Notes under the pieces: generated by a model
What the model was told of the DNA's origin: nothing
Databases searched by the model: none
What the model saw: the letters and a program-made list of their open reading frames with translations, nothing else
Translations under genes and position numbers: made by a program
In this document: positions 11,271 to 23,282 of the stretch, piece by piece
Position numbering within the stretch: position 1 is the first letter of the stretch
Layout of the letters: each line of letters opens with the position of its first letter
Assembly: GCA_963971405.1 (NCBI GenBank)
Contig: OZ020486.1
Location: forward strand, 25,567,419-25,631,418
Reading direction: 5' to 3'
From: Psococerastis gibbosa
Lineage: Eukaryota > Arthropoda > Insecta > Psocodea > Psocidae
DNA: 64,000 bases

Positions 11271-13474
11271 TATGTAGGGTTTAGCCTCCCAGCTGCCTGA
11301 AGTCGTTCTACCTGCTATCTGTCACTGCAGCATTGGCTTTTTCTAATGGCCGGGTTCATAGCAGGTTCTAAATGCAGGGCGCCTTCTACGCTCTTCTGTC
11401 TGGTATGCACTAATAAAACTGTGATTCCGCCATTTTGAACTCAACTGGCAACATTGACACACTATTCGACTCTTCCACCTGATTGCCAGTATCAGTCCAC
11501 CTCTGTACTGTTCAATGACTGCGGTCACCGGTCAGGCATGAATTCCAATAAGAAGGTTCAATAACTCACTTCATTCAAAACTAAATTTGAGTTACAGTCG
11601 TTAAGTTACATAGGTCAGCTGCCATTCATTTTGCGAGGCAATCTTCAGGAGAACACGTTAGAAGACTTCCCCAGCCTATTAAGTAGAATACCTAGCCTGA
11701 CATACACCGCTGACTGTACGGAATGGCAATCAATGCGCCAAAGCTGTACTGACTCTATCGAACTTTATCATCAACAGACAGTTACTCTGGGCCTATAAGA
11801 TTCAACAAATCGAGGACGGCAGCGCGACTTTCAAAGCTGCTACAACCTGAAATCGGCATGTAATGCTGATGAGAACCAGAATATGCGCATGTTTCTGAAG
11901 CACACAACTTGCATTGCGCAGGGCGTAGTGTAGGACTTGCCGAAATTTCCAAGTCCTTTTTACCGAAAAATGCAACCTTCATTCAACCTTCCAGTGATAA
12001 TTAAGTGGCAATGCACCTGCGGAAATGGACAGTACCTACTATACAAATGAAATTTATCCAACAATCACGACGCCAGTATTGTCTATACAATCAAAATTAA
12101 AAAGAAACAAGCCTTTAACTATTAAAAACTTAAGACATGTGAAATGTTTTGAAAATTATAACTTCGTTAAGACCATTGTTTCAGGCTAACTACCTATGCA
12201 GGTGCAATATACAATTAATGGGAACATTTGGCATGTCATACTGTTTTTCTTACACTAGGCTTACGTGGCCTCAATAAATAAGCGACTAGTCCTTATCCCC
12301 AATTTCAAATCCTACGACCACAAGGTTAAGACTGTAAGTGATTCTTTTAGCTGACTATTTTTTTAAAACTAATGAATTATTTTTAAAAGTAAAGCAGTTT
12401 TTGTGAGCACGTCAAGTACTGTACCCGACTATACATTTTTTAACAATATTTTTGATTCAGCGATTCAATTGATTCTTGAATGGGTTGTGACCCGGTGAGG
12501 GTGGTTTGTAAATCCTTTGCATGGCATTGACTACAGAAATTCTAGTGCATTCTGTTGTCATTTAAACTTAAATATTATTACTTACTGTATGTTCAACGTC
12601 AAGTTATATTATGATTTATAACAGGGCATGTTGCTCTGCGATGCATTAGTGTAAAGCAATAGTTTGGATATGTATCTATGATTACTGTATTGCATAACCG
12701 TTGTGGTATAGTATGCGGTAATGTGGTTAGATTTTCCATTATTAAGAGTGTATGGACTGTATGTAGGTAAGAGAGAAAGGGATATATAGAGGTACCATGC
12801 ACGTTCGTTGCAGGAGATTGGGAGTACTTAGAACAGTTGAAGAGTGGAAAATAAAGAAATACTAGGTTTGCTTGTATGTGAATTATAATTATTCGGACCT
12901 TACTGGACGCAGTCACTCGTATATCAATGCACTGTTCTTGCAAGTGAACGTAACAGCGGCATGTAGCAACCTAACAGTTGCGCTTGCAGTTGTTTTCTGT
13001 TAAAGAGTGCATGAACTGTATGTAGGTTAGAGAGGCAGGGATATACATTTGGAAGCCAACAGAACTCTCCACAAATGGGCTGTGTTTCAACAATAACTTA
13101 AGCAAACAGAAAATTAATAAGTTGATGTTCTGTATTTTCTTATAGCCTTACCTTTACCTTAGTGTTTCTCATAAAGCCCATTATTGTATACATTTGCGAG
13201 AAGTTGGCTTTCAAAATTTTGGGAGGTACCAATTAATTGGATGGGTACCACCGTGAGAGGCGTTGGTTGGGGCCTTTCATTTCATTACCTAGTACAGGTA
13301 TATAGGGTATAGTCATGGCATCCGGAAACTGTAACGCTTTTTTTTGGCGAATTGACCGAAATATTTCTTATTTTTCATGAATTCCCTGTTGTACAAACAT
13401 CATAACTTGGTTACTGCTCGGTTTCCCGGCACCGCAACATGGAGAAGTTACAAATTTCGCTGACTGCATTACGG

Positions 13475-13528
13475 ATTCTGTCCTCAGCGGCCCCAGTTCA
13501 GGCGGTACCTGCTGGACCTTACGCCAGG
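13475..13528 (+). pseudogene. Paralogue of the 54-base exon at 46968-47021
   Basis: It has the same length, 54 bases, the same reading phase and the same donor (gtaagtc). The peptide [17 protein letters not shown] differs from the intact [17 protein letters not shown] at two positions. The acceptor cag of the intact copy is replaced here by acgg, so splicing is probably lost. A LINE fragment lies 16 bases beyond the donor, so no partner last exon follows. Confidence 0.6.
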
Positions 13529-13544
13529 GTAAGTCATCCCCCAG

Positions 13545-14335
13545 TTCTTCTCATCAAGTTACAGCCGGATGATGGCTGGTTGGCAGCAACATATTGCAGC
13601 GATTTTGACATGCCCTCTTCAGCTCCACATAGGACGTTATCCCCAAATCATTTAACTTGTTGGAGATATTCGTTTCGTGGTCGTCCCCGTCGATTTACGC
13701 CTTCCATGGTCCCTTCAATGACGCAGCCGACGAAGTTATCATGCCGAAGTAGGTGTCCGATCCAGTGTGCCCTCCTAGTGGGCATGGATGCAACAAGGGT
13801 CCTTTTTCATTTATTTGGGTTAGGACTTCCTCATTAGTTACATGGTCTTGCCAAGGTATTCTCAAAATGCGGCGATAACACCACATTTCGAATGTTTCTA
13901 GTTTCGTGACATATTTTTCGCTTATGCACCATGTTTCACATCCATATAGTAGAATGCTCCACACAAGAGACTTAAGCATTCTTTTCCTGAGTCTGATATT
14001 TATATTGTTGGACTGAAAATTTTCGACTTTTTATTGAAAGCGACACTTGCCTGGTGCAATCTATACTCAATCTCTTGGATTGACCTGCCGCCAGAGGTAA
14101 TTTTGCTTCCTAGATATGTGAAGGTTTTAATATTGCTGAGTGGAGTGCCATTCATGTTTGTGCTCTTTGTCTCGTCAGTGCTTACTACCATCACTTTGGT
14201 TTTGGATTTATTTATCTTCATGTTGAACGTTCTCCATGGCGTTTAGAGCCTCTCTAAGCTCTTCCTCACTTTCCGCCAGCAAAGCAATATCGTCCGCATA
14301 TCTGACCAGTGCTTGCTTTGAATTCTTCGTGCCAA
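13545..14335 (-). pseudogene. 5'-truncated LINE fragment (same family as 3768-8262)
   Basis: On the minus strand it reads from an RT palm piece with an intact RYADDIALL-type box (about 14290) through MKINKSKTKVMVVSTD, FTYLGSKITSGGRSIQEIEY and ETWCISEKYVTKLE, to a C-terminal region ending near 13547. There are frame changes. It keeps the short LINE stretch missing at 5690. Its 3' end lies 16 bases after the decayed exon donor at 13529. Confidence 0.85.
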
Positions 14336-14339
14336 TACA

Positions 14340-16510
14340 TAATCAAGTCCACGGCCCTCGTGACCTGAAGTTAGAAGCATTTCTCGCCGCTCTCAGTTCA
14401 ATCGGGAGTTTTCTAAGGTAGGCGAAACCTTGTAGTATAGGATCCAGTCGCTCACACTTGGCTGTGCGTAGCGCTGGCCTTACAAGGTCTCCCCATTGCC
14501 TCGTGTTGTAGGTGTGAGTGTCCCCCATTTCCAAGATGTAGCTAAATATTTACAGACTTGGGGCTGTCATGATTTTTAATGATTTGAAGTGAGAGCGACA
14601 ACTGTCACGGGGTCCCAGTTTTAGCATGTATCGCACTCCCCTCTTTTGAAGCCTGAGTACAGCGTCCATGTTCCCTACGGAGGTCCCTCCCCAGGCCAAT
14701 ATGCCGTAATTTATGTGGCTCATTTCAGGTGAGTGGTAGGCCTGGAGAGTTACCTTTGGAGAACACACAGAGCTAAGGCACCTGACTACATAGAGGCCAC
14801 TATTTGGTTTTTTTAATAGCTCAGACGCGTATTTATTTCAGTTTAAGTCCTTGTCAACTAGCATTCCTAAGAATCTGACGCTGTCGGTTGCGGTTACTGG
14901 TTGTCCTGCTATGCATGGGTATATGTCAAGCTCAGATTGGGAGTTAGAGAACACTGTTAGTTGCGTTTATGTTTCGTTTAGCAAGAGCCCATGTGTGGCA
15001 AATTCGAGTCTTATGTCATCTAGCTTTTTAGTGCACATTATCGCAGTTTCTTCTATTGAAGGACCAGTTCTGATGAGCTTAGTGTCGTCCGCGAACATCA
15101 GCCTTTCGTTTCCATTACTTTCAAGTAGTCGAATGCGGCTGTGAGGTCTAGGTAAGCGCCTATTGTGATGAGCTTTTTGACTTTGTTGTTCAATATGTGC
15201 CCGAGTGCTTTGATGACAGCGTCAGTTGTCGAGTTACCCTTTAGGAACCCCAGCTGATTAGGACTTATTATGCGGTGTTTTTCAAGGAAAGCTAATAATC
15301 TTTGGACAAAAACCTTTTCAAAGACCTTTTAAAAAAGAGAGTTAAGCGCTATTGGCCTATACTGGTTCATGTCTTTTTTTCACCCTTGTTTTTGTATATT
15401 GGCTTAATTTTTGCCGTTTTCAGTGCTGCGGGGAATTTTCCTTCAATGAATGACGTATTAATTAAGAATGTTATTGGTTGTGCTAGCGCCTCTGCTTTGT
15501 TCTTCAGTAAGTTTGATGAAATCCCATCAGGTCCACATGAATGGGTATTTTTTATTTCGGCTTTTTACTTCAACGCTATCTGTAGGTGTGATAATAAATC
15601 AATTGGTTATTTTCTTCATGATACCCAGTGGCCGTGTGCTAGTTCCCTTCCCAATTACAGCTTGAGCCTTTTCGCTGATTTTTATCGGCTTGCTTATGAG
15701 AAAGTTGTTGAAAGCATCTACAACCTGCTTTGGGTTAGTTATTAAAGCATCCCCTAGTTTGAGAGTTGTTTTTCTAGTTTTTTCAGTCTTTTGCTGGCGT
15801 TCTTTGTTGCCTACCTTCCACATAGCCTTCATTTTATGTGGAGCTGACTCAATAATAGATACTTTTGGTATTGCTTGTGCTTCAAGACAAGCTTCACTCT
15901 TACAAAGTTGGACTTCTGGGAATTGTATATATCTGTTAGAGCTGTTATTTCTTCTCTTAATCGCATTGCCTCAGGCGTAATTTTAAATGCTTTTCTCTTT
16001 TGTGATAGTCTTACTTTCATCTTCGGGAATGCTACGTTGAATGACGCTTGAATTAGTCCACTAAATTCTGCGTAGGCTTCATCAATGTTGGAATGTTGAT
16101 ATACTTTGTTCCAATCAATTTTTTTGTACAAGGGATGTGACTAACTCATTATATTTTCTACCAAACTTCTTTTGAAACACATAGCGAGTTTTGCCCTTTC
16201 CCTCGAATTTTATCTTCAGAAGAGTTGCTAGGTGATCAGAGAGTTTTGTGTGGACCACTTGTGCTTCATAGTCTCCTTCGTTAGTATTGGTATAGATATG
16301 GTCTATGGGAGATGCTGTGTTCGGGGTTATGCGAGTCAAGGCATTCAGGACTGATTTCAGTTTGAATTCCTTAAGTACATGCTTTAGCGATTCCATGTGC
16401 GTCGTTTCTTTTTGAAGGTTGATGTTCATGTCTGTTATTACCAAGGTTCCAGCATTTGTTCCACCTTCCTTTTCAATGCGTATTAGAAGTGCTCTAAGTT
16501 TCCTTTATGG
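14340..16510 (-). pseudogene. Degenerate Jockey/CR1-type LINE fragment
   Basis: Minus-strand pieces in order are: the end of an AP-endonuclease (VITDMNINLQKE, RITPNTASPIDHIYTN, LSDHLATLL; 16115-16444), the EN-RT linker (15829-16131, 15599-15832), RT core visible only in broken frames (14900-15590), and an RT C-terminal part (HINYGILAWGGTSVGN; 14550-14768), ending with YNTRQWGDLVRP near 14520. The order and motifs fit Jockey/CR1-group LINEs. Many frameshifts make it older than the LINE at 25615-27640. Confidence 0.8.
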
Positions 16511-18668
16511 CTTTAAGCTCAACTTCACACGGCTTGTGCACTTCATCCTGTGTCATGGATTCTTTGGGGGATGTGGAGTCCGTCGTATCACATTTCTCTT
16601 CTTTCTTGGGTGTCTTTTTTTTATTTTTCCCGCAATGGTTTGAAGAGGAGACGGGCCGTGACTTCCTGGTGGCTCCCTTGATACAATTTTTTTATTATAT
16701 GTAGTCGGATCCACACGTTTCGTCTTGGTTAAGGCAGCTCTCGATCGGAGAAACGGCATAGTATTGGCTGGCTTCTCTTCATTACCTAGACCCCGTGTTG
16801 ACATTGTTTTAATTTAGTCTCTCGCGTCCGTCTTGTTAAACTGTTGAACTGCAAGGGTTTTAGTACCAATAATAAACCTGCCACGTCGATAGAGGCCTTT
16901 AATTTCAACAACAAATCAATGCCTATAAGGCACTGTTGCCTCAGAGATGTCATATTTGCCCTCTCTACCTTTAGTGGCAAATGAAATTGTCAAATGGACC
17001 TTTTCGTGAAAGCAGTAAATAGAGGTCACCAGGGTTTTCTTACCTACGTGGAATTGTTCGTGGCTTGAGTCTACTAGGTACTTATTCCAGTCATCACTTG
17101 CTACAGGTTTAAAGTGTGGCTTTTTTACTGGTGATAAGCTAATAAGATCTTTATTAGGGAAAGCTTTAGAGATAGTGGCCTCTTCTCAGCAAAGAAGGGT
17201 TTGATGCTTACTTGCCATTTGGTGAGTTTGTATCGTCACCGTCTCCAGCAGTCCGGGTGACGTAGTTTGTGTGCCGTGGTTGCTACTGCTGTTGCGTGGC
17301 TCAGTTTGGGGTGCTCTGTGGCGGCTGCTGCTGAATGGCACAGTTTGCTTGGCTGCCTCATTGTTCCGGTGGTCCGTAATCCTTAATATAATCCGCAAAT
17401 TCGGGATTTAGAGGGTCCATGTCATCGGTGGTGTTGCTGGTTCCGTGGTTAGCGGTCTTCCGGCGTTTCGCCCTCTGACTATGTGGGCACTCACTGTGTT
17501 CATCCACGCCCTTTTGGCCCCAATATCCGCAAAATACACGGCGGGCGGCCCCACAATCTTTAAAAAAATGTTTTAGTGAATCGCAATTGTAACAAAGGTT
17601 CACCGCTGATGCCTTTATGTTGAAGTACGCATCGGCCATACTTACATACGGAATTTTTGTCTGCCCAACATTAATTGTTGCTTCTATTTCTACGCAGGGT
17701 GCCTCTAGTTGCCGGAAGCTGTAAACGTCCGCGAAAATCAACTTGTCTCTGTAGAGTCTCTGTTGCGCACAAGGTTGACCTCATCAATTCCGAATATTGG
17801 CCAAGAATTCTACTCATCTCTGCCCCGGTGTCATCTTCCTGTAGTAGCGCTGCGTCACCCCGGACGACAGTAAACGCCTCCTGGAATTCCAAGTCTGCAG
17901 ATCCGGTAAGTGCACTTCAAACCATGTTTTTGCCGTCCGAGAGAGAAGATCGATCTAGCATTAAATCCATGGGAAGTCCTGATTTGCTTGCCTCTCAAAG
18001 TCTCGTACAAATTCTTCCTCCCAGAGAAACAGATGTCTCGAGAACGACAGACGCCCAGAAATTTAACCAGGGTCTTCCTGTAGCCACTCATGTCTGTCGA
18101 ATGCCGGAACGGGTCTTAAGAGCTGCCATGAAAGGGTTGCTGGTGTTGCCAGGTCGGCGGTTGCTGCGGCATTTGTGGTGGCGGTGGCTGTGGCCAGCCT
18201 GTTGCTTGTGACGGCTGGAGGGCACTCTGGTGGTGTGGTGGCGTATGCCAAGCTTGTGGAAACTGTTGCTGCGGCTGCTGTGTAACTGTCGCCCGAGGCG
18301 GCTGTTGGGCAGTCGGCTGCTGCAGTGGAGCATCAGCTGTTGAGTTCTGGCCGCGTTCCCTGTCGTCTCCAGCATTGGCATGTCATAAACGTCCTCATAT
18401 TGACACAACGATAATGAAAATAAATTGTTATAATTAAGTTAATACTAAAATATGTTTTCCTGTATACCCAAGAATTAAAAATATTCAAGAACGTGGAAGC
18501 ACTGAAAATTACAGATGAAAATCCCGGGCTTAATAACCAAATCGGGAAGACAAAATCCTCAATCTCAAGAGGAGCCAAACAACCAGTCGCAAGATGACAG
18601 CGACTAACAATCAAAATGTGCAATCACTTATAGATAGAACATTATAATATCAGCTTGTATTGTAATCT
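16511..18668 (-). mobile_element. LTR-element fossil (Ty3/gypsy-like gag-protease), copy A
   Basis: A minus-strand remnant. From high to low coordinates it has an AT-rich 5' flank shared with copy C, a Gln/Pro-rich gag part, a capsid-like stretch, a zinc knuckle (CCHC type, about 17540-17600), the tail of a retropepsin-like protease (about 16900) and the start of a further frame (MSTRG, 16804). Long terminal repeats, RT and integrase are not visible. It is broken, with roughly five or more breaks. Family is inferred from the knuckle plus protease order, and BEL/Pao is an alternative. Divergence from copies B and C suggests moderate age. Confidence 0.7.
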
Positions 18669-18699
18669 ATACAACCACCTGCCTACCGACACGGTTATT

Positions 18700-19185
18700 G
18701 TTTATAAACCTGTAAAATTACAGCCAGTGATAGAGCATAGACATTCAGAAACTATGTCTACTCCCACCACTGGCGGTAACCGTGTGGAAAAAAAGGATCA
18801 GGTTAAAATCGCAGCAGTATGGAACCATGTCGGTGACAGAACACAACCGATGAGTGCCCATACAACTGCGAATCATCCGGGAAGGAACAGCAATGGAAGG
18901 ACAAAATCCCCTTCCCGCGACGCTATTCCGGACAGTATAAATCCTGATGATGAACATGTATATGAAACGGGCCCATTTGAAAGTAAACGGCCGTGCTTAC
19001 CAAAGTGGAGAAAAACATTAGAAGGGAAAGTTGTCAACAGAACAGTCCAAGCACCCAAACGCGTAGGCGGGGATTCCCTCGGGTCCTCTTTCCCCAAGGT
19101 ACATTATGCGTAAAACCTTACTGATTTAGGCTTATTTTACAATTGTTTTCCAAGGGGGGGGGGGGGGCATTTACAAGCACTGATT
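18700..19185 (+). other. Unassigned segment with a 119-codon open frame and a hAT MITE piece
   Basis: From an ATG at 18751, a hydrophilic open frame (MSTPTTGGNRVEKKD, later YETGPFESKRPC) runs to about 19110. Its last codons lie in a piece matching the hAT MITE (ttccccaaggtacattatgc and a G tract, 19075-19165). It could be the start of an ORF1/gag-like protein of the RNase H LINE that follows. I do not recognise it. Confidence 0.35.
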
Positions 19186-19189
19186 AAGG

Positions 19190-20566
19190 ATAATTAGACT
19201 CTGAATATTATGGATTACATATTGAATATTAACATAGGGCTACTCTAGAAAGTTGCCGTTTTCTTAAACTGTTGACTGTCCTGATAGTCACGGAAGCATG
19301 GAGCCTGCTTAGCCTCGGATTAGTGTTAAAAGTTAAACGGGCTAGCCCAGTCGACAACCATGCTAATCTTCCTCCAGCTTCTCACCTTCTCAACACAATC
19401 GAGAAAGATACAGCTGCGGAGGTCAAGCTCATGTTGGATCCGGCAGAAAACCGGATCGCAGGGCGCTTGGCTCCAGAGCCGCACCCAGCCACTTGCGGAG
19501 ACTCAAATCAAGCCTCAGGGAGCGTTGAGGTGAGAAACATCAACCTGGACGAAATCTGCAACAACAAACTCTTTTCAAATGCAAAATTATAAAAGGACAA
19601 CAATAAATATGAATTGCAAAGAAATACCGCCAAAACAATATCGGGTGATTTACGTTAAAACCACGTCATAAACGGGGCAATAGATGAATATGAATAGAAA
19701 AATTTCAGAAACAAGTATGGCTGACTCCAAAAAATATTGTACCAAAACTAATTATTTTTATTTGAAATATCAGTTAAAACCCCAGCCGGGAACTTCCTAT
19801 TCCGTTTTCACAAATGCAACAACAAAATATAATGTGAGAGTGACAAGAAATTACTACGGTAAGTACTGAGAAAACCATTATATTGACAAAACCGGTGGCC
19901 TAAGACCGGGCCCTCCAAACAGACTTTTAAAGATTGATAAACGACTTGATAATACAACTTAGAAGTATCCCCGGGATTGATGTTCTATGCTATGCAGACA
20001 ACCTAACAATCTGGGGCCCTCGAGTGAGCACTGAACCAAGCCCTGCATGTCCTGAGAGCGTGGTGTGCGGAAAATGAGATGCTCGTCAGCAAAGACCAAA
20101 CTACTGCACAACTTTTCTCCCTGTCTACCAAGAACCACACAGTCAACTTAAAATACGACGACTGCGACATTGCCGTAGTTGCCAACTCCAAATACCTTTG
20201 CATGCTTTTGGACAACAAAATATCGATGGCGCAGCAACAAAGGCCTGTATGAGAGTATGCATGTTGAAAAGATTAGCAGGCACCACTTGGGGTGCAACGC
20301 AAGATGTCCTAGTCACCAACTACAAATCATACATAAGACCCCTTAGTTAATACTGCTGCGAAGCCTTCTGTACAGCAAGTGTCGCTAACATGCGAAAACT
20401 GGACATTGCCCGAAATAATGCGCTGAAAGCTATCAGTAGGGCTGCCAAATCCACCCCTATCACAGCCTTGGAGTGTCAAACAGACATTAAACCACTAGAG
20501 TTGCGCCGCGACTGTACAACCCTTAAATTCTTTGAAGGAGGAAGGAGACTTCAGGAAACGTTGCCT
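19190..20566 (+). pseudogene. RNase H-type LINE fragment, copy A
   Basis: It matches 27630-29000 over its length. The 3' half gives RT palm/thumb remnants, with CYADN in place of YADD (about 19990), MLKRLAGTTWGATQDVL and MRKLDIARNNALKAISR with TPITALECQTDI. The 5' half holds frames of unknown function (19272-19592, 19684-19869) that recur in copy B. Several stops are present. It is cut at 20566 by LTR-element copy B, whereas copy B of the LINE continues into RNase H. Confidence 0.75.
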
Positions 20567-21955
20567 TGCTTATCCTTTCTTGGGTGTCTTTTTTTATTTC
20601 TTCCACAATGGTTTGAAGAGGAGATGGGCCGAGACTTCCTGGTGGCTTCCTTGATAAAATTTTTTTATTATTTTTAGTCGGATCCACACGTTTCATCTTG
20701 GTTAAGGCAACTCGCGATCGGAGAAACGGCATAGTGTTTGCTGGCTTTTCTTCATTACCTTGACCCCGCGTCGACATTGTTTTAATTTAGTCTCTCGCGT
20801 CCGTCTTGTTCAACTGTTTCTGTAAGGGTTTAAGTACCAATTATGAACCTGCCACGTCGATAGAGGCCTTTAATTTCAACAACAAATCAATGCCTATAAG
20901 GCACGGTTGCCTCAGACCATTGAGCAGGTTGAACCGATGGTTGACCATACGGGAACCAACGTAAACTCGCTGCCAGGCGGTTCCCACGAGCTCTGCGTGC
21001 AATGAAGAGTCGGCTAACTTTACTCGACCAGACGTAGGCGTCACCCGGAAGCCACTCGTAACCATCATGTCCCAGTAAGGGGCTGCTATTAGGGCAGAAT
21101 TAGCGCCCGTGTCTACCAGCGTTGGAAGGAAATAACGTTTCCCCCATTTTGACACGTAAGAAAGGTCACTCAGCCAGCCCTACACATGCCAGCTCGATCT
21201 GCTCTGGCGCTGGAAAAGTAATCCTTAATATAATCCGCAAATTCGGGATGTGGAGGGTCCATGTCATCGGGCGGCCCACAATCTTTAAAATAATGTGTAG
21301 CGAATCGCAATTGTAACAAAGATTCACCGCTGCTGCCTTTAAGTTGGTGTACGCATCGGCCATACTTACATACGGTATTTTTGTCTGCCAAATATTAATT
21401 GTTGCTTCTATTTCTGCACAGGCTGCCTCTAGTTGCCGGAAGATGTAGACGTCCGCGAAAATCAACTTTTCTCTGTAGAGAGGCAACAGGTTGTTGCGCA
21501 CAAGGTTGACCTCATAAATTCCGAATATTGGCCAAGAATTCTACTGATCTCTGCCCCGGTGTCATCTTCCTGTAGTAGCGCTGCGTCACCCCGGACGACG
21601 GTAAACGCCTCCAGGAATTCCAACTCTGCAGATCCGGTAAGTGCACATCAAACCATGTTTTTGCCGTCCGATAGAGAAGATCGATCTAGCAAGCCGGGAT
21701 AGATTAAATCCATCGGAAGTCCTGATTTGCTTGCCTCTCAAAGTCTCGTACAAATTCTTCCTCCCAGAGAAACAGATGTCTCGGGAACGACAGACGCCCA
21801 GAAATTTAACCAGGGCCTTCCTGTAGCCACTCATGTCTGTCGAATGCCGGAACGGGTCGTAAGAGCGGCCATAAAAGGGTTGCTGGTGTTGCCAGGTCGG
21901 CGGTGGCTGTGGCCAGCCTGTTGTTTGACGGCTGGTGGGCACTCTGGTGCTGTGG
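20567..21955 (-). mobile_element. LTR-element fossil, copy B (gag-protease)
   Basis: Minus strand: gag end, zinc knuckle, retropepsin-like protease region (20841-21155, with the family DTGA active-site motif) and the MSTRG frame start (20777). It is nearly identical to copy C over about 20760-21460, hence recently related. It is broken, with about four or more breaks. At its gag end, near 21955, it joins the virus-derived helicase segment. No terminal repeats were seen. Confidence 0.7.
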
Positions 21956-23275
21956 TGGCGTATGCTTCGTTTGGTCGTTTAGTTTTCGTTCTATTCCCTC
22001 TATATACTGTTGGAGGCCACAATCGTCTAACCATCCATCCTGCGTTCTCATGTCGGGAGTATTAATTGCCTGTATAGTACTATAGTGTTTAGGTCCACGG
22101 CTTGAGCAGGTGTCAAGTGCAGAGTCTGTTTTCTCTGACGCAGTGGCCTCAGCTGTCACAATTTGTTTTGACGTACATGTATTTAGCCACAGCTGATTCC
22201 ATTCATCGATGTTTTTGTTTGTTGTTGACACTATAAATCTTGAAAGAGAGTCATCGGCAGCAGCTGTTATGTATTTCAAAGATTGTTTGTGCTTACTAAG
22301 GGCAGCAATAAATAGCATGTGGAACGCTGTGGTAGATGTGATTTTCCTCACGATTTAGCCTTACAATCGCTATGTTGTCTGTGCAACCACCCTGCAGTTC
22401 ATGGTCAGTATAACATTGATTTCCATATTCCTGTACTCCCTGCTTAATTAACTCTTCTTTTTTCAATTTTAGTGAAAGTAAGGTATATATTGTTTGGATA
22501 GTTTGGCAATGGCGTGTTTTGGCTAATCGGGATTTGTTCAAGTGACATCACTACTTTGATTGTAGTGTGAATGTTTTTGTATAAATCTTTTAATGCAAAG
22601 CATAGGTCAGCGGGGCAGCGATGTGTGGTCGATATTTCCTCTGTAATTTTGCCCCATGTATATCAGGCCTATGGAATTTTAAACCAGAGGGGCACACTTT
22701 TTCCCTGTCCAGGTTAGGAATTGGGTTGGAGTGCCCGAGTACCAGTATTTCTTTGCACTCAGCTTTGATGGCAGAAACTCATAAAGATCCGGCATGGAGT
22801 AGCTATCCCTTGTCTACTATGACCCTATCATATTTTATTTCGGAGCCGTTAATTAGGATTGATGCGACAGTCCTGTAGTCTTTTTGGAGAACGGCCGCCT
22901 TTATACCGTACGCATTCGTTACAGCATGTATCACGGACTTGACTCCTTCTCTGGTCGCTGTTAAAGTTTTAAATCCTTCCCAGGGATATGGTTTTTTATA
23001 ACCTAAGTCGTTTTTCCACAACCCGAATCCATTTCCGAACAGTCATCTAGCCCGATTGCTATGACTTTGCCCAGGCTTGCTATTTCTTCTGAAAGTGGTT
23101 TTAATATCGTCGATTATGTGCCTATTTTGTCCTTTGTCAAGTCAGCAATTACTATTGGCTTCCTGTTGTGGCCTAAGACAGCCTTACATGTCACTTGGTT
23201 TAGTTCTAAGGTTGGTAGTCTGTTGAAGTCATCCTGCTGCAGCCGCTTTTTTTGTGCGGGGAAAGCAGCGTGCTA
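21956..23275 (-). pseudogene. Fossil RNA-virus SF1 helicase segment (virga/nege/kita-like)
   Basis: Minus-strand reading shows, in order, a P-loop region, a stretch resembling helicase motifs II-III, then motif V/VI-like sequence and a downstream helicase tail. The pattern matches the superfamily 1 viral helicase of the alphavirus-like supergroup, closest in memory to virga-, nege- and kita-like viruses. It is a non-retroviral endogenous viral element, broken, with roughly five or more breaks. It lies between LTR-element copies C (23283 upward) and B (21955 downward) on the same strand, which suggests capture by the retroelement machinery. Age is unknown but not recent. Confidence 0.7.
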
Positions 23276-23282
23276 GCCCACG

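Larger units (their letters stand above)
9430..12965. repeat. Large palindrome, locus 1 (arms about 0.85-1.3 kb)
   Basis: The left arm (about 9430-10256) and right arm (about 11560-12965) are inverted copies. For example, gcaagtcctacactaagccc at about 9918 pairs with its inverse near 11925, and the acaatactggcgtcgtgatt segment pairs likewise. The arms contain no genes. The spacer (10257-11560) holds a dispersed repeat and a GTGAA-rich tandem repeat. The same structure recurs at 48340-53660 at clearly lower than 99% identity, in the same place relative to the Pro-rich exon. The left arm here is shorter, probably by deletion. Confidence 0.85.

Noticed and set aside
13439-13837. 132-codon plus-strand frame as a gene
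   Set aside because: Its second half is antisense to a LINE C-terminus, and only the 54-base exon paralogue at 13475-13528 is meaningful, in another frame.
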